From the NCBI GenBank assembly GCA_030789695.1, contig CM061132.1:165751442-165815441 (forward strand): a stretch of 64,000 bases of DNA, read 5' to 3'. Source of the stretch: Scilla litardierei. Lineage: Eukaryota; Streptophyta; Magnoliopsida; Asparagales; Asparagaceae. The notes under the pieces are model-generated. The model worked only from the letters and a program-made list of their open reading frames with translations. It did not search any database and had not been told where the DNA came from. Each line of letters begins with the position of its first letter. Position 1 is the stretch's first letter. The position numbers were made by a program, and so were the translations under genes. Of this stretch, positions 64,000-64,000 are shown one piece after another.

Positions 64000-64000
64000 A

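Larger units (their letters stand above)
60048..64000 (-). mobile_element. Degenerate Copia element on the minus strand, runs off the window
   Basis: A short LTR (60048-60193), a polypurine tract and pol remnants in the order expected for a minus-strand Copia element: RNase H region nearest the LTR (60739-61251), integrase further right (62216 to about 63060). Frames are repeatedly broken, and the reverse transcriptase part (about 61250-62200) is hardly recognisable. The gag side and the other LTR lie beyond 64000 or are decayed in 63100-64000. Confidence 0.8.

Overview
The window is nuclear DNA from a flowering plant, almost certainly a eudicot. It has GT-AG introns, a DYW-class pentatricopeptide gene, plant GDSL lipases, a plant-type YTH gene and dense plant transposons. 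The exact lineage cannot be fixed from sequence alone. All CDS entries are spans; exon coordinates are given in the evidence.

Host genes, left to right: (1) the last two exons of an unrecognised gene (435-893); (2) a DUF952 gene (2709-11052) whose second intron is about 7.8 kb because transposons inserted into it; (3) an exon-like fragment of an unrecognised gene (24508-24809); (4) a seven-exon YTH-domain m6A reader of the ECT family (36317-40447); (5) a five-exon GDSL esterase/lipase (41926-43344) in which two introns start with GC; (6) a DYW-type PPR gene (44618-54672) resembling Arabidopsis At1g56690/At1g09410, split by a 7.9-kb intron that holds a Copia derivative; (7) a second GDSL gene (57311-59054) whose first splice donor reads AT instead of GT.

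Most of the rest is transposon. Target-site duplications were found for a hAT element (4032-5069), a MULE-type MITE nested inside it (4447-4698), a gag-protease-only Gypsy element (7190-10585), a 6.3-kb MULE carrying a plant-mobile-domain gene and a transposase without its catalytic core (13122-19438), a TRIM-like element with a GC-rich core (24874-26218), a Copia derivative carrying one intact ORF instead of gag-pol (47179-52576) and a palindromic MITE (55152-56319). Two more degenerate Gypsy elements lie on the minus strand (21653-24427 and 27415-31284). A degenerate Copia element on the minus strand starts at 60048 and runs off the right edge.

Nothing resembles a bacterial-type defence system. 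The distinctive content is structural: non-autonomous elements that kept ends and gag-like or accessory ORFs but lost catalytic domains, two host genes with TE-filled introns of almost equal size, hairpin-rich repeats, and unusual splice sites in both GDSL genes.
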